From NCBI GenBank assembly GCA_964388085.1, contig CAYLZW010000091.1, positions 1-19,437 of the forward strand: DNA of 19,437 bases. Direction: 5' to 3'. The translations under genes and the position numbers were made by a program. Numbering within the stretch: position 1 is the first letter of the stretch; each line of letters opens with the position of its first letter. The stretch comes from CAYLZW01 sp964388085. Its GTDB lineage: Bacteria; Myxococcota; UBA727; CAYLZW01. The notes beneath the pieces were generated by a model. It was not told where the DNA came from, did no database searches, and saw nothing but the letters and a program-made list of their open reading frames with translations. Of the stretch, positions 13,059-19,437 are shown in pieces.

Positions 13059-14951
13059 TTAGCCGGCGGGCTCCCCTGCCCGCAGCTTTTGTTCCGCGTC
13101 GGCAGCGACGATCTCCTGCAGCGCCGGCAACTGCACCCGCACCCGCGTGCCGCGGCCGGGCTCGCTGTCGATCTCCATGCGCCCGCCGTGGTCCTCGACG
13201 ATGCGGAAGGAGGCATAGAGCCCGAGGCCCAGGCTCGACCACACGTCCTTGGTGGTGAAGAAGGGCTCGAAGGCGCGCTCTTTCACCTCGGCTGCCATGC
13301 CCTTGCCGCTGTCTTCGACGACCACGACCACGCGCTCGCCGAGGCAGCTCGCGCGCACGGCCAGCACCCGATCGGGGGAGTCCTTCATGGCGGTGCGCGC
13401 GTTCGCCAGGAGGTGCAAGAGCACCTGGGTGAGCTGAGCGCTGTCACCGCGCACGCGCAGGGGCGGCGTGACGTCGAGCTGCACGCTGACCTGCTCCTCC
13501 GCGAGCTGGCTCTCGTGCAGCGCGATGGCGTCGGCGATGACGCGCTCGATCTCCACCGGCGCCTCCTCGGCGTCGCCGGTCTTCTGGCTGAAGCGGAGCA
13601 GCGTGGCCGTCACCTCGCGGCAGCGGCGCGCGTTGCTCTCGACCTTGTCGAGCAGCGCCAGGTCGGGATCGTCGTCCGCGCGGCCGGCCTTCTTGAGCCG
13701 TGTCTTCAAGAGCTGCACGAAGCCGAGCACGCCCGAGAGCGGGTTGTTGATCTCGTGCGCGACGCCGGCGCCGAGCTGTCCCACCGCGGCGAGCTTCTGC
13801 GACTCCACGAGGCGCGCCTGCGCTTCCTTCAATTGCTGCGTGCGCTCCTGCACCTGTCGCTCGAGCTCTTCGTTCCAGGTGAGCAGCTGCGCGCGCGCGC
13901 CGAACAGCTCTTCGCCCATGCTGTTGAACGCGCCGGCGAGCTCGGCGAGCTCGCGCTCGGGCGGCGCCGTGATGCGGTGCGAGAGGTCGCCCTTGGCGAA
14001 CGCGCTCGCCCCCTCGACGACGACGCGCAGGCCCGAGCGCACGCGCGAGGTGAACAGCGCGGCCAGCAACAGCAGCAGCGTGAACGCCGCGCTGCCCGCG
14101 ATGGCGACCGTGTTGCGCAGCTTCCGAATGGGCGCGAAGGCGACCTGCTCGGGCAACGACGCGCTGACCCGCCAGCCGAGGTGGGGGATCGGCACCTCCA
14201 CGCTCGCCTCGAGCATGCCCTCCGGCGAGGCCGAGGAAGGCTCTTGGCGCAGCGCCTTCGGATCAGGGTGCGCGACGACGAGGCCGGTCGCGTCCGTGAT
14301 GATCAGCGTGCCGAGCTCGCGCTTGCTCGCGACCTGGCTCATGAGCGCGCCGAGCGAGATCTCCGCCACGTAGCTGAGCAGCGCGTCGTTCGGGCCGCGC
14401 ACCGGCAGCACGACGGAGAACGCGGTCTCATTCCGCTCGGGGACGGCGTAGACGTTCGAGAGCACATAGGCGCCCGCGCCCTCCCGCTGCGCGGCGTCGA
14501 GCGGGATCTCCGCGCGCGTCACGAGCTCCGGGGTCGCGGGCGGGTGCAGCCTCAGATCGCCCAGGCGCAGCGGGTCCGCCTGCAGCTCCGGCGCGCGTCG
14601 CGGATCGGCGTAGAACACCACGGGCGCCGCCGGCGTGCCGTCCTCGAACAAGAGCGCCGCGAAGGCGACGTGGATGGAGGAGCGATAGAGGAGCTGCACC
14701 GCCTTCTCGCGCTCCGCCGTCGTGCTCTGCTCGAGCCGGAAGTGTGACGCCGTGCGGCCGAGCACGTGCACCTGATCCTGCACGAAGCGCGCGACGGCGT
14801 CGGCCTCCGCGGCGACCGCCTCCGCCTGCGCGGCCTCGATGCGCGCGCGCAGCGCCTCCTCCGCCGACGACACGAGCATCACGCCGAGCAACGCGAGCGG
14901 GCCGAGCGCCACCGCCAGCATGAACAACAACAGCTTGGTGTAGAGGCTCAA
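13059..14951 (-). CDS. Transmembrane sensor histidine kinase (Cache-HAMP-HisKA-HATPase)
   Basis: TTG 14951 gives 630 residues, with TM1 starting a few residues in (LLLFMLAVALGPLALLGVML, ~7-26). Residues ~30-275 are periplasmic and read as a double-Cache-like sensor (LLFEDGTPAAPVVFYADP; LIITDATGLVVAHPDP). TM2 is ~282-301 and HAMP ~303-352. A coiled-coil stretch (~358-388) leads to the H-box GAGVAHEINNPLSGVLGF with His399. The ATPase has an N-box (LLANARTAM, N517), a G1 box (DSGKGM, ~547-552), an F-box (FEPFFTTK, ~561-568) and a G2 box (GLGLYASFRIVEDHGG, ~575-590), all intact. Autophosphorylation should work. There is no receiver domain and no simple response regulator nearby; the upstream hybrid kinase, 7 bases away, has three receivers. 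AGGG about 5 bases before the TTG is a weak ribosome site, so translation is probably coupled. The Cache ligand is unknown. Confidence 0.92.
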   Translation of the reverse strand: MSLYTKLLLFMLAVALGPLALLGVMLVSSAEEALRARIEAAQAEAVAAEADAVARFVQDQVHVLGRTASHFRLEQSTTAEREKAVQLLYRSSIHVAFAALLFEDGTPAAPVVFYADPRRAPELQADPLRLGDLRLHPPATPELVTRAEIPLDAAQREGAGAYVLSNVYAVPERNETAFSVVLPVRGPNDALLSYVAEISLGALMSQVASKRELGTLIITDATGLVVAHPDPKALRQEPSSASPEGMLEASVEVPIPHLGWRVSASLPEQVAFAPIRKLRNTVAIAGSAAFTLLLLLAALFTSRVRSGLRVVVEGASAFAKGDLSHRITAPPERELAELAGAFNSMGEELFGARAQLLTWNEELERQVQERTQQLKEAQARLVESQKLAAVGQLGAGVAHEINNPLSGVLGFVQLLKTRLKKAGRADDDPDLALLDKVESNARRCREVTATLLRFSQKTGDAEEAPVEIERVIADAIALHESQLAEEQVSVQLDVTPPLRVRGDSAQLTQVLLHLLANARTAMKDSPDRVLAVRASCLGERVVVVVEDSGKGMAAEVKERAFEPFFTTKDVWSSLGLGLYASFRIVEDHGGRMEIDSEPGRGTRVRVQLPALQEIVAADAEQKLRAGEPAG

Positions 14952-14958
14952 GGCGACC

Positions 14959-17900
14959 CTAGCGAGGCGGGCGCAGCGCCGCCGCGCGCCTCGTCTCTTC
15001 GTCGGCGAGGAACACGCTGCCCTCGATCGCCTTCGCCTCGTTCTTCAGCTCGGCGGCGCGCAGCGCGATCTGACCGTGACCCTCGTACCGCCCCCCCGGA
15101 TCGGTCACGGCGACGGCCGACAGCCCCATGATGGGGAAGCGCCGCTCGCGGCCGTGGCGATCCCGCGCCTCGATGAAGCCCCGATCGCGATCCTCCCGAT
15201 TGTAATAGAGCGGAATGATGCGCGCGAACGCCTTCAGCACGCGGTCACAGAGCGCCTCCGCGCGCTGCGGCGTCGTGATGAGCACGAAGTCGTCGCCGGC
15301 GATGTGGCCGAGGAAGTCCTCCGGCGTGCCGTGCCCGGTGACCACCTCACGCAGGATGTCCCCCGTCTGACGAATGACGCCGTCCGCCTTCGGATAGCCG
15401 TAGTAGTCGTTGAACGCCTTCAGGTTGTCGAGATCGAGGTAGCAGAGCGTGTAGGGCAGCCCGCTCGCGATGCGGCGGTTCACCTCCGCCTCGATGGCGA
15501 GGCCGCCGGGCAGCCTCGTGGTCGGGCTCGCGGCCAGCTCGAGCTCGCGTCGCCGCAGCACCGTCTCGACGCGGGCGGCCAGCTCCTCGCGATCGAAGGG
15601 CTTGGTGACGTAGTCGTCCGCGCCGAGGCGCAGCGCCTTTACCTTCACCTCGATCTCGCTCTGCGCCGAGAGCACGATGACGCTCATGCCGCTCGTGTTG
15701 CGGTCGCTCTTGATCTCGCGCAGCAGATCGAGCCCGCTGCCGTCGGGGAGCGCGGGGTCGAGCAGGATGAGGTCCGGGCGGAACTCGCTCATCTTCTGCC
15801 GGCAGGCCGCGATGCTCTGCGCGTTGTCGAGGTTGAAGCGGCGGCTCTTGAGCGCCTCGTGCGAGAGCTCGCGCGCCGCGTCGTCGTAATCGACCACCAG
15901 GATGCCCTGGCCGACGCTGAGCCGGCCGAAGGCGAGCTCGGAGAGCGTGGCCACGAGCCGCGAGGGATCGAGGGGCTTTGGCAGGAACGCGTGCGCGCGC
16001 GCGCGCCTCGCCCGCGCTCCCTCGTCATAGCCGGACATGGCCACGATGGGCGTGCCGCGCGTGTCCGGATCGTTGCGCAGGATCTCGATCAGCTCGACGC
16101 CGTCGACGTTCGGCATGCGCACGTCGACGATCATCACGGTGGGCCGCTTCTGGCGCGCGAGCACGAGGGCCTCGTCCGCGTCGTGCGCGACCTCGACGGC
16201 GAAGCCGGCGGCGAGCAGGGTGCTCTTCACCACATAGGCGGCGGCGCGGTCATCGTCGACGACGAGCACGCTGGCCTTCTCGGCGCCCGGCCGCGCGGCG
16301 CTGACCGGGAACAGCGGCGCCGGCTCTCCCTCCGCGCTCACCTCGGGCACCGCCTCTTGCGGCAGCACGACGACGAAGGAGACGCCCTTGCCCTCGGCGC
16401 TCTCGGCCCAGATGCGGCCGCCGTGCGCCTCGACGATGCGCCGGCAGATGGGCAGCCCGAGCCCCGTGCCGCGCAGGCGTCGATCGCCCTCGTGCTCGGC
16501 CTGCTCCCACTGATCGAAGATGCGCTCGAGGTCGGGCGCCTTGATGTGCTCGCCGCTGTTCCACACCGAGAAGCCGGCGGAGGCGTTCGTCTCCGCGCGC
16601 ACGAACACCTCGACCTCGACGCGCCCGTTCGGCGGCGTGAAGCGCACCGCGTTCGTGAGCAGGTTGTTCAGCACCTGGTCGAGGCGCCCGCCGTCGGCCT
16701 GCACGTACGCGGGCGCGCTCGGCGTCTTGAGCGTGATCTCGACGCCCTCGCGCGAGAACGCGGGGCGATAGCGCTCGACGGCGTCCGCCACCAGCTCATC
16801 GAGCTCGGTGCCCTGCAGCTCCAGGGTCAGCCGGTGCTGCGTCGCCTTCGAGAGATCGAGCAAATTGTCGACGAGGTTGTTGAGCTTGCCGACGCTGGTG
16901 CGCACCATCGTGAGGTATTGGCGCTGGCGCTCGTTGAGATCGCCCGAGGTGCCTCCGAGCACGAGATCGAGCGCGCCCAGGATCGAGGTCAGCGGCGTGC
17001 GCACCTCGTGCGTGATGTCGCTGATGAACAGCTCACGCTTCTTGTCGAGCTCGCGCTGCTCGGTGACGTTGCGCAGCACGACGACGACACCCGCGAGCGC
17101 GCCCTCCTGGTTGGTCACGGGGCTCACCACCGAGTGCAGCACTCGCTCGCCGACCTGCAGGTCCTCGGCGATGGCGTGGCTGCCGAGGCGCTCCCAGCCG
17201 CGCACCAGCTCGAAGGGGTAGAACGAGAGCTTGTCCCGCAGCATGCGCGCGGTCAGCTCGTGGTGCTCGTCGACCGCCAGCAGCTGCCGGGCCACCGCGT
17301 TGTAGACCACGACCTCTCCCGAGGCGTCGGTCATGACGAGGCCGTCCGCCATGCACTCCACCATGCGCTCGAAGCGGCGCCGCTCGTCGTCGGACCACGC
17401 GCGCATGCTGAGCAGCGAGTCGGCCAGGCGGTTGGCGAGGATGTCGAGCACGCGCTCGTCGTCGCGGCTGAAGGCGTCCGCGCTCCTCGAGGCCACCAGC
17501 AGCACACCGGCGTGCACGCCCTCGCGCACGAGCGGCACGAACAGGCGTCCGGCCAGCGGCTCGAGGGCGGCCTTCCCGCTCCCATCGTCGCTGTCGAGGA
17601 GGCCCGGCCCGGTGAAGCGCACCAGCAGATCGTCCTCGCTGAGCGGCGCGCCGCTCCAGGTCTCGTGGGCGTCCTTCACCGCGTCCGTCAGCGAGCGGAG
17701 CTCGCGCTCGGGCAAGGGCCGCACCGAGCGGAGGGTGAGCGTCGACTTGTTGCGCGGGCCGACGTTGACGAGGGTGGCGCTGGCGTCGAGGTCCACCACG
17801 CGCGCGAGCAGCGCCGAGACCTCGTCGACGATGGCGGCGTGGCTCTTCAGGGAGCTGGCCGCGGAGCTCACCTGGTAGAAGGCCTCGAGCGCGTTCAAGC

Positions 17901-18351
17901 GCCGCTCGGTCTCCGCGAGCAGCATCGCGTTCTCGCGCGTGAGCTGCGCGTACTCGAGCGCGTTCTCGACGGTCTGCACGAGGTCGGAGGTGTCCCAGGG
18001 CTTCGTGACGAAGCGGTACACCGGGCCGCGGTTGATGACGGCGATGAGGTCGGGCGGGTCCGAGTAGGCCGTGAGCATGATGCACACGAGCTCGGGGTAG
18101 CGCTGGCGGGCGCGCTCGATCAGATCGACGCCCTTCATGCCCGGCATCTTCTGGTCGGTGATGAGCAGGTCCACCGGCCCGCGCTCGAGGATCGCGAGCG
18201 CCGCCTCGCCGCTCTCGGCGGTGAGCACGTCGTGGTCGTCCTTGAAGGTCTCGCCCAGGATCAGCAGGATGTCCGGCTCGTCGTCGACGAAGAGCAGCTT
18301 CTTGCGGCCGGACAGCGCGCGCGCGGACACGCCGGTGAGACTAGCACGCAC
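14959..18351 (-). CDS. Hybrid kinase: REC-GAF-PAS-HisKA-HATPase-REC-REC-GGDEF
   Basis: The open frame continues to 18603, but its first ~84 codons overlap the YkgJ gene and are Arg/Pro/Ala-rich noise. GTG 18351 (1130 residues) or GTG 18330 (1123) are likely starts; neither has a clear ribosome site. Numbered from 18351: REC1 ~17-135 (DD23-24, phosphoacceptor D66 in LLITDQKMPG, K117); GAF ~165-315; PAS ~325-435; HisKA with His448 in SDITHEVRTPLTS; HATPase with NNLLTNAVRF, G1 written as NSGEHI, and GTGLGLPICRRIVEAHGG; REC2 ~694-805 (D743, K792); REC3 ~816-932 (D865, K918, with DY replacing one acidic residue of the pocket); GGDEF-like domain ~945-1120 (YLDLDNLKAFNDYYGY, then AGDDF at 1018-1022). 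No membrane segment, so cytoplasmic. Predicted role: integrate phosphoryl signals, possibly from the adjacent sensor kinase, and couple them to a diguanylate cyclase or c-di-GMP/GTP-sensing output. The catalytic state of the last domain is uncertain. Confidence 0.9.
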   Translation of the reverse strand: MRASLTGVSARALSGRKKLLFVDDEPDILLILGETFKDDHDVLTAESGEAALAILERGPVDLLITDQKMPGMKGVDLIERARQRYPELVCIMLTAYSDPPDLIAVINRGPVYRFVTKPWDTSDLVQTVENALEYAQLTRENAMLLAETERRLNALEAFYQVSSAASSLKSHAAIVDEVSALLARVVDLDASATLVNVGPRNKSTLTLRSVRPLPERELRSLTDAVKDAHETWSGAPLSEDDLLVRFTGPGLLDSDDGSGKAALEPLAGRLFVPLVREGVHAGVLLVASRSADAFSRDDERVLDILANRLADSLLSMRAWSDDERRRFERMVECMADGLVMTDASGEVVVYNAVARQLLAVDEHHELTARMLRDKLSFYPFELVRGWERLGSHAIAEDLQVGERVLHSVVSPVTNQEGALAGVVVVLRNVTEQRELDKKRELFISDITHEVRTPLTSILGALDLVLGGTSGDLNERQRQYLTMVRTSVGKLNNLVDNLLDLSKATQHRLTLELQGTELDELVADAVERYRPAFSREGVEITLKTPSAPAYVQADGGRLDQVLNNLLTNAVRFTPPNGRVEVEVFVRAETNASAGFSVWNSGEHIKAPDLERIFDQWEQAEHEGDRRLRGTGLGLPICRRIVEAHGGRIWAESAEGKGVSFVVVLPQEAVPEVSAEGEPAPLFPVSAARPGAEKASVLVVDDDRAAAYVVKSTLLAAGFAVEVAHDADEALVLARQKRPTVMIVDVRMPNVDGVELIEILRNDPDTRGTPIVAMSGYDEGARARRARAHAFLPKPLDPSRLVATLSELAFGRLSVGQGILVVDYDDAARELSHEALKSRRFNLDNAQSIAACRQKMSEFRPDLILLDPALPDGSGLDLLREIKSDRNTSGMSVIVLSAQSEIEVKVKALRLGADDYVTKPFDREELAARVETVLRRRELELAASPTTRLPGGLAIEAEVNRRIASGLPYTLCYLDLDNLKAFNDYYGYPKADGVIRQTGDILREVVTGHGTPEDFLGHIAGDDFVLITTPQRAEALCDRVLKAFARIIPLYYNREDRDRGFIEARDRHGRERRFPIMGLSAVAVTDPGGRYEGHGQIALRAAELKNEAKAIEGSVFLADEETRRAAALRPPR

Positions 18352-18392
18352 CTGCGGGACTGCAGAATTGCGCTCCACCTCGCGCGCCGTCG

Positions 18393-18439
18393 GTGCGCTT
18401 GCATGTGAGCGAAGCGCACACACGCGCCCGGGCGTGCGC
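18393..18439. promoter_or_regulatory. Three alternating GTGCGC/GCGCAC segments (possible switch or terminator)
   Basis: In the 95-base gap between the YkgJ gene and the hybrid kinase, the plus strand has GTGCGC (18393-18398), GCGCAC (18414-18419) and GTGCGC (18434-18439). The middle segment can pair with either flank. Its pairing with the first extends to a perfect 8-bp stem (GTGCGCTT / AAGCGCAC, 11-base loop). The alternative stem encloses a GC-rich inner palindrome (CGCCCGGGCG). Such mutually exclusive stems could attenuate or terminate transcription. As DNA, the three sites lie about two helical turns apart and could be operators. No T-run follows either stem. Confidence 0.45.
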
Positions 18440-18446
18440 GGCGGCG

Positions 18447-19154
18447 TTAGCTCGGCTTCACGCGGCTGCCGAAGGCGCGGCGCTGCGGCGGGTACAGGCG
18501 CTCCTCGTCGAGACCGAGGCGTGGCGCGAGCTCGCGGACGGCGAAGCGCGCGAACGCGGACAGCGTGCGCTCCGGCCGCTCTTCGGCGTTCCATCGGCGG
18601 CACAGGTCCTCGTCGAGGGCGAGGTCGTCGTACCAGGCCGCCACCGAGCCGCTGAGCGCGCGCTCGCTGCTCTCGTCGTACAGCCAGCCGGTCGGGCAGC
18701 GCGCCATGGTGCCGATGGTGGTGCGGGCGCCGTCCTCGTCCTCGAAGGCGTAGGGAAACACGCGGCAGATGCCGGGACGAACGGCGTAGGCCACGCAGCG
18801 CCCGCGGCCGTCCACCTCGTGCAGAAAGCCGCAGCCCCCGCCTTCGACGCGGCGCAGGAACAGGCGCACGTCACCGTCCTCGAGCGTGATGGGATGACCC
18901 GCCTGCACGTCGTAACCGGGCCCGAGCTCTTGCCACGGACGCAGCTCGAGGAAGCTCTCGAGCGGCAGCACCAACGTGAGCGCGAGGCGCACGGCCTCGA
19001 CGGCGCTGATCTCGCACGGGTGGTAGCAGCAGTGACCGGGGCACGCGTCGCACGGCGAGATGTGTCGCTCCTGCAAGACGAGCGCGCGCGGCAGCAGCCG
19101 GTAAGGCTCCCAGTCCACCGTCGAGACCATGTTGGTGATGCTGAGACGCCGCAT
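18447..19154 (-). CDS. YkgJ-type CxxCxxxCC metal-cluster protein
   Basis: ATG 19154 has GAGGT 6 bases upstream (19161-19165), giving 235 residues. The signature CDACPGHCCYHPCEIS (Cys35, 38, 42, 43, 47) is the CxxCxxxCC motif of the YkgJ / 'putative zinc- or iron-chelating' family (Pfam PF03692). The usual second group follows: GGGCGFL (Cys108), GRCVAYAVRPGICRVFPY (Cys120, Cys130) and ARCPTG (Cys153). The family probably holds a metal or Fe-S cluster, and some members are tied to flagellin lysine methylation; the reaction is unproven for most. There is no signal peptide or membrane segment, so it is cytoplasmic. It is the first gene upstream of the hybrid kinase on the same strand, 95 bases away, and divergent from the TPR gene. 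A link with the kinases is only by position. The start is well supported. Confidence 0.88.
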   Translation of the reverse strand: MRRLSITNMVSTVDWEPYRLLPRALVLQERHISPCDACPGHCCYHPCEISAVEAVRLALTLVLPLESFLELRPWQELGPGYDVQAGHPITLEDGDVRLFLRRVEGGGCGFLHEVDGRGRCVAYAVRPGICRVFPYAFEDEDGARTTIGTMARCPTGWLYDESSERALSGSVAAWYDDLALDEDLCRRWNAEERPERTLSAFARFAVRELAPRLGLDEERLYPPQRRAFGSRVKPS

Positions 19155-19160
19155 GTGGGG

Positions 19161-19165
19161 ACCTC
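19161..19165 (-). promoter_or_regulatory. Ribosome binding site of the YkgJ-type gene
   Basis: GAGGT on the minus strand lies 6 bases before ATG 19154, and it supports that start. Confidence 0.6.
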
Positions 19166-19204
19166 GTGAGCGCCGTCGCGCGTGCCCGTTCGTCGACGAG
19201 CGCA

Positions 19205-19233
19205 GGGTCGGTCCGCGCGGCTTTTCGTGTCAA
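19205..19233 (-). promoter_or_regulatory. Candidate promoter of the YkgJ/kinase operon
   Basis: The minus strand has a perfect -35 TTGACA at 19228-19233. Seventeen bases on, the -10 position (19205-19210) reads CGACCC, a poor match, although -10 boxes in GC-rich myxobacteria are often weak. The inverted repeat GGCTT-N8-AAGCC (19219-19236) covers the -35 and could be an operator. The predicted leader is about 45 bases. Confidence 0.3.
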
Positions 19234-19249
19234 GCCGATGGGGTATGGT
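19222..19249 (+). promoter_or_regulatory. Candidate promoter of the TPR gene
   Basis: TATGGT (19244-19249) is a fair -10 match in an otherwise GC-rich stretch. The -35 position 16 bases upstream (TTTTCG, 19222-19227) is weak. The transcription start would fall about 16 bases before the TTG at 19272, leaving room for the GGGGAG ribosome site. Confidence 0.3.
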
Positions 19250-19258
19250 GACTCCCCC

Positions 19259-19264
19259 GGGGAG
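19259..19264 (+). promoter_or_regulatory. Ribosome binding site deciding the TTG start of the TPR gene
   Basis: GGGGAG ends 7 bases before TTG 19272, which supports TTG initiation where no ATG or GTG is available nearby in frame. Confidence 0.55.
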
Positions 19265-19271
19265 CTCTCGC

Positions 19272-19437
19272 TTGGACCAGTTTCGGCACCACAAAGAGCG
19301 CGCAGCCGCCTTCTTGGCGAAGGGCAAGAAGAAGCACGCGCTCAAGGAGTTCCGCGCCGCGCTGGCGCTGAGCCCGGGCGATGTGCAGGTGCGTCAGAAG
19401 CTCGCCGACCTGCTGCTGCGCCTCGGCTACGACGACG
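19272..19437 (+). CDS. TPR-type protein, N-terminal fragment (runs off the window)
   Basis: Only the first 55 codons are present, from TTG 19272 with GGGGAG 7 bases upstream. The residues FRHHKERAAAFLAKGKKKHA and FRAALALSPGDVQVRQKLAD fit a tetratricopeptide helix pair: a small residue in helix A, A-L-x-x-F-R-x-A-L in helix B, then the P that starts the next turn. There is no signal peptide, so the start appears cytoplasmic. Proteins opening like this in myxobacteria often place TPRs before another regulatory domain, but nothing beyond the window is visible. It is divergent from the YkgJ/kinase operon with a 117-base shared upstream region. Confidence 0.65.
   Translation, partial: MDQFRHHKERAAAFLAKGKKKHALKEFRAALALSPGDVQVRQKLADLLLRLGYDD

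Noticed and set aside
12057..14747. 896-codon plus-strand open frame opposite the FecR-domain and sensor kinase genes
   Set aside because: Spans two real genes on the other strand and the gap between them, with low-complexity residues and no start signal.
15980..16010. CG dinucleotide run in REC2 considered as a frameshift or slippage site
   Set aside because: The reading frame continues through it into the conserved FLPKPL segment, so there is no sign of disruption.
15076..18408. 1110-codon plus-strand open frame opposite the hybrid kinase
   Set aside because: Its translation is low-complexity (repeated Arg/His/Glu/Val/Ala) without any fold, while the opposite strand encodes intact kinase and receiver motifs.
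18352..18603. N-terminal extension of the hybrid kinase to 18603
   Set aside because: The extra codons overlap the well-supported YkgJ gene and the intergenic stems, and give Arg/Pro/Ala noise before the first receiver.

Overview
The window looks like a chromosomal segment from a high-GC, Gram-negative bacterium, most likely a myxobacterium or relative (Myxococcota, formerly Deltaproteobacteria). The evidence is strong G/C bias at third codon positions, frequent GTG and TTG starts, a very large hybrid signalling kinase, many secreted beta-rich proteins, and two secreted proteins ending in a Cys / hydrophobic helix / Arg-cluster tail that resembles the MYXO-CTERM class of sorting signals. This is inference from sequence features; I could run no database search. 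No tRNA, rRNA, CRISPR array or insertion sequence was recognised.

Layout. (1) Bases 1-1389, plus strand: the end of an unidentified gene, a membrane-anchored OmpA-like protein and a thioredoxin-fold (TlpA-like) lipoprotein. They overlap by a few bases and look like one operon. (2) Bases 1386-11952, minus strand: five genes read right to left. They encode a secreted beta-propeller-like protein with an Asp-Ser/Ala repeat and a C-terminal sorting tail (10264-11952), a secreted multi-domain Ig-like/invasin-like protein (8288-10267), a CHAP-type amidase without a signal peptide (7027-8238), a 1213-residue outer-membrane-barrel-like protein with an SdrD-B-like calcium-motif domain at its N-terminus (3314-6955), and a second secreted protein with a sorting-like tail (1386-3314). 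Four of the five carry signal peptides, and two gene pairs overlap by 1-4 bases. The set therefore reads as one cell-surface locus. (3) Bases 12114-19154, minus strand: a signalling operon of a YkgJ-type CxxCxxxCC metal-cluster protein, a REC-GAF-PAS-HisKA-HATPase-REC-REC-GGDEF hybrid kinase, a Cache-HAMP-HisKA-HATPase sensor kinase, and a membrane-anchored FecR-domain protein with a C-terminal Ig-like domain. (4) Bases 19272-19437, plus strand: the start of a TPR-type protein that runs off the window and is divergent from the YkgJ gene.

How it may work together (inference): the periplasmic sensor kinase (13059-14951) has no dedicated response regulator next to it. The adjacent hybrid kinase has three receiver domains and a GGDEF-like output, so the pair could form a phosphorelay that ends in cyclic-di-GMP signalling. 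The downstream FecR-domain protein could sense or report envelope state. The surface locus immediately downstream is a reasonable but unproven target. Its leader (11953-12113) carries a phased array of GAGACA-like boxes and a 6-bp-arm palindrome. The 96-bp gap before the hybrid kinase carries three alternating GTGCGC/GCGCAC segments that could form mutually exclusive hairpins.

Limits: start codons of the hybrid kinase and the barrel protein are uncertain, promoters are low-confidence reads by eye, and the long plus-strand open frames opposite the minus-strand genes are judged to be GC-driven shadows.
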